Below, piece by piece: positions 63,787 through 64,000 of a DNA stretch of 64,000 nucleotides. The stretch is taken from positions 310,001-374,000 of the forward strand of contig NZ_JANUGY010000004.1 of NCBI RefSeq assembly GCF_024756235.1, written 5' to 3'. This DNA is from Massilia kyonggiensis. GTDB lineage: Bacteria > Pseudomonadota > Gammaproteobacteria > Burkholderiales > Burkholderiaceae_D. Made by a program: the position numbers and the translations under genes. Below the pieces are notes generated by a model. That model searched no databases. It worked only from the letters and a program-made list of their open reading frames with translations, and was not told the DNA's origin. How positions within the stretch are numbered: position 1 is the first letter of the stretch; the number at the start of each line of letters is the position of its first letter.

Positions 63787-64000
63787 CGCCGATGGGCGTG
63801 CGGTGGCCGCCCTTGAACGTGTACAGCGTGAGCACGCCGTCGCGGATGTCGCCGTGGGCGTCGAACGCGATCGTGCCCGTGACGCCCGGATAGCTGATCT
63901 TCGCCAGCTGGGGCAGGTATTTCGCCGGCGCGCTGGAGCCGGCCTTGTCCATCGCGGACGCGATGGCCAGCACGGCGTCGTACGAATACGGCGCGATGAT
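63776..64000 (-). CDS. LivK-like branched-chain amino acid binding protein, C-terminal part
   Basis: Only the last 74 residues lie in the window and the rest continues beyond 64000. The segment YSYDAVLAIASAMDKAGS and then YPGVTGTIAFDAHGDIRDG, ending in LYTFKGGHRTPIG, is the signature C-terminus of Leu/Ile/Val-type periplasmic binding proteins (PF13458). It would deliver amino acids or related ligands to a HAAT-type ABC transporter located outside the window. It is convergent with the TetR gene. Confidence 0.85.
   Translation of the reverse strand: MIAPYSYDAVLAIASAMDKAGSSAPAKYLPQLAKISYPGVTGTIAFDAHGDIRDGVLTLYTFKGGHRTPIGVTK

Overview
The window is a high-GC, gene-dense stretch from a Gram-negative proteobacterium. 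Outer-membrane porin, TonB-dependent receptor, two-partner secretion and many LysR/TetR regulators point to Burkholderiales, most likely an Oxalobacteraceae (Massilia/Telluria-like) soil organism. That assignment is inferred from protein character and was not tested by search. No rRNA, tRNA or CRISPR array was seen.

Layout. 1-4.2 kb: end of a transglutaminase-like gene, a merT-merP pair without merA/merR, an MFS exporter, a hypothetical protein and a lipoprotein of the serine beta-lactamase fold whose nucleophile position is Ala. 4.2-13.2 kb: a divergent GH16 glucanase / TonB-dependent receptor pair, then a four-gene set (flavin-dependent halogenase, SapC, JmjC-like cupin, second halogenase). 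13.5-23 kb: a two-partner secretion system with a 2604-residue filamentous haemagglutinin-like exoprotein. 23-23.8 kb: mntP behind a yybP-ykoY manganese riboswitch. 23.8-35.4 kb, all leftward: glucose-type MFS, glucokinase, GH3, GH1, a LacI repressor and a complete sugar ABC transporter. 35.4-41.9 kb: two LysR-linked transport units and a DoxX protein. 42-50.2 kb: lone cupin, orphan KdpDE-like pair, wrbA, a histidine kinase and an EAL protein. 50.3-58.3 kb: Gfo/Idh oxidoreductase, GPH symporter, GH94 phosphorylase resembling cellobionic acid phosphorylase, GNAT, an intact IS1595-family element and a second LacI repressor. 58.5-64 kb: low-complexity protein, PAS-GGDEF-EAL protein, lipid kinase, TetR and the end of a LivK-like gene.

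How it works together. Much of the window reads as a beta-glucan utilisation region. GH16 would cut polymer, the TonB receptor take up oligosaccharides, periplasmic GH3 release glucose for the MFS and glucokinase, and the ABC transporter bring disaccharides to cytoplasmic GH1. Four promoters (GH16, receptor, GH3, ABC binding protein) have a near-identical 14-bp operator (TGGAAACGTTTCCA type) placed 10-14 bp downstream of the -10 box. A fifth copy precedes GH1. This suggests a single LacI regulon. A second operator class (TGTTAGCGCTANCA) lies at the GPH-GH94 promoter and at a short leftward, terminator-ended unit that looks like an sRNA; the IS element sits in that unit's U-tract. The halogenase-SapC-cupin-halogenase set downstream of the receptor is the most attractive poorly understood system here.
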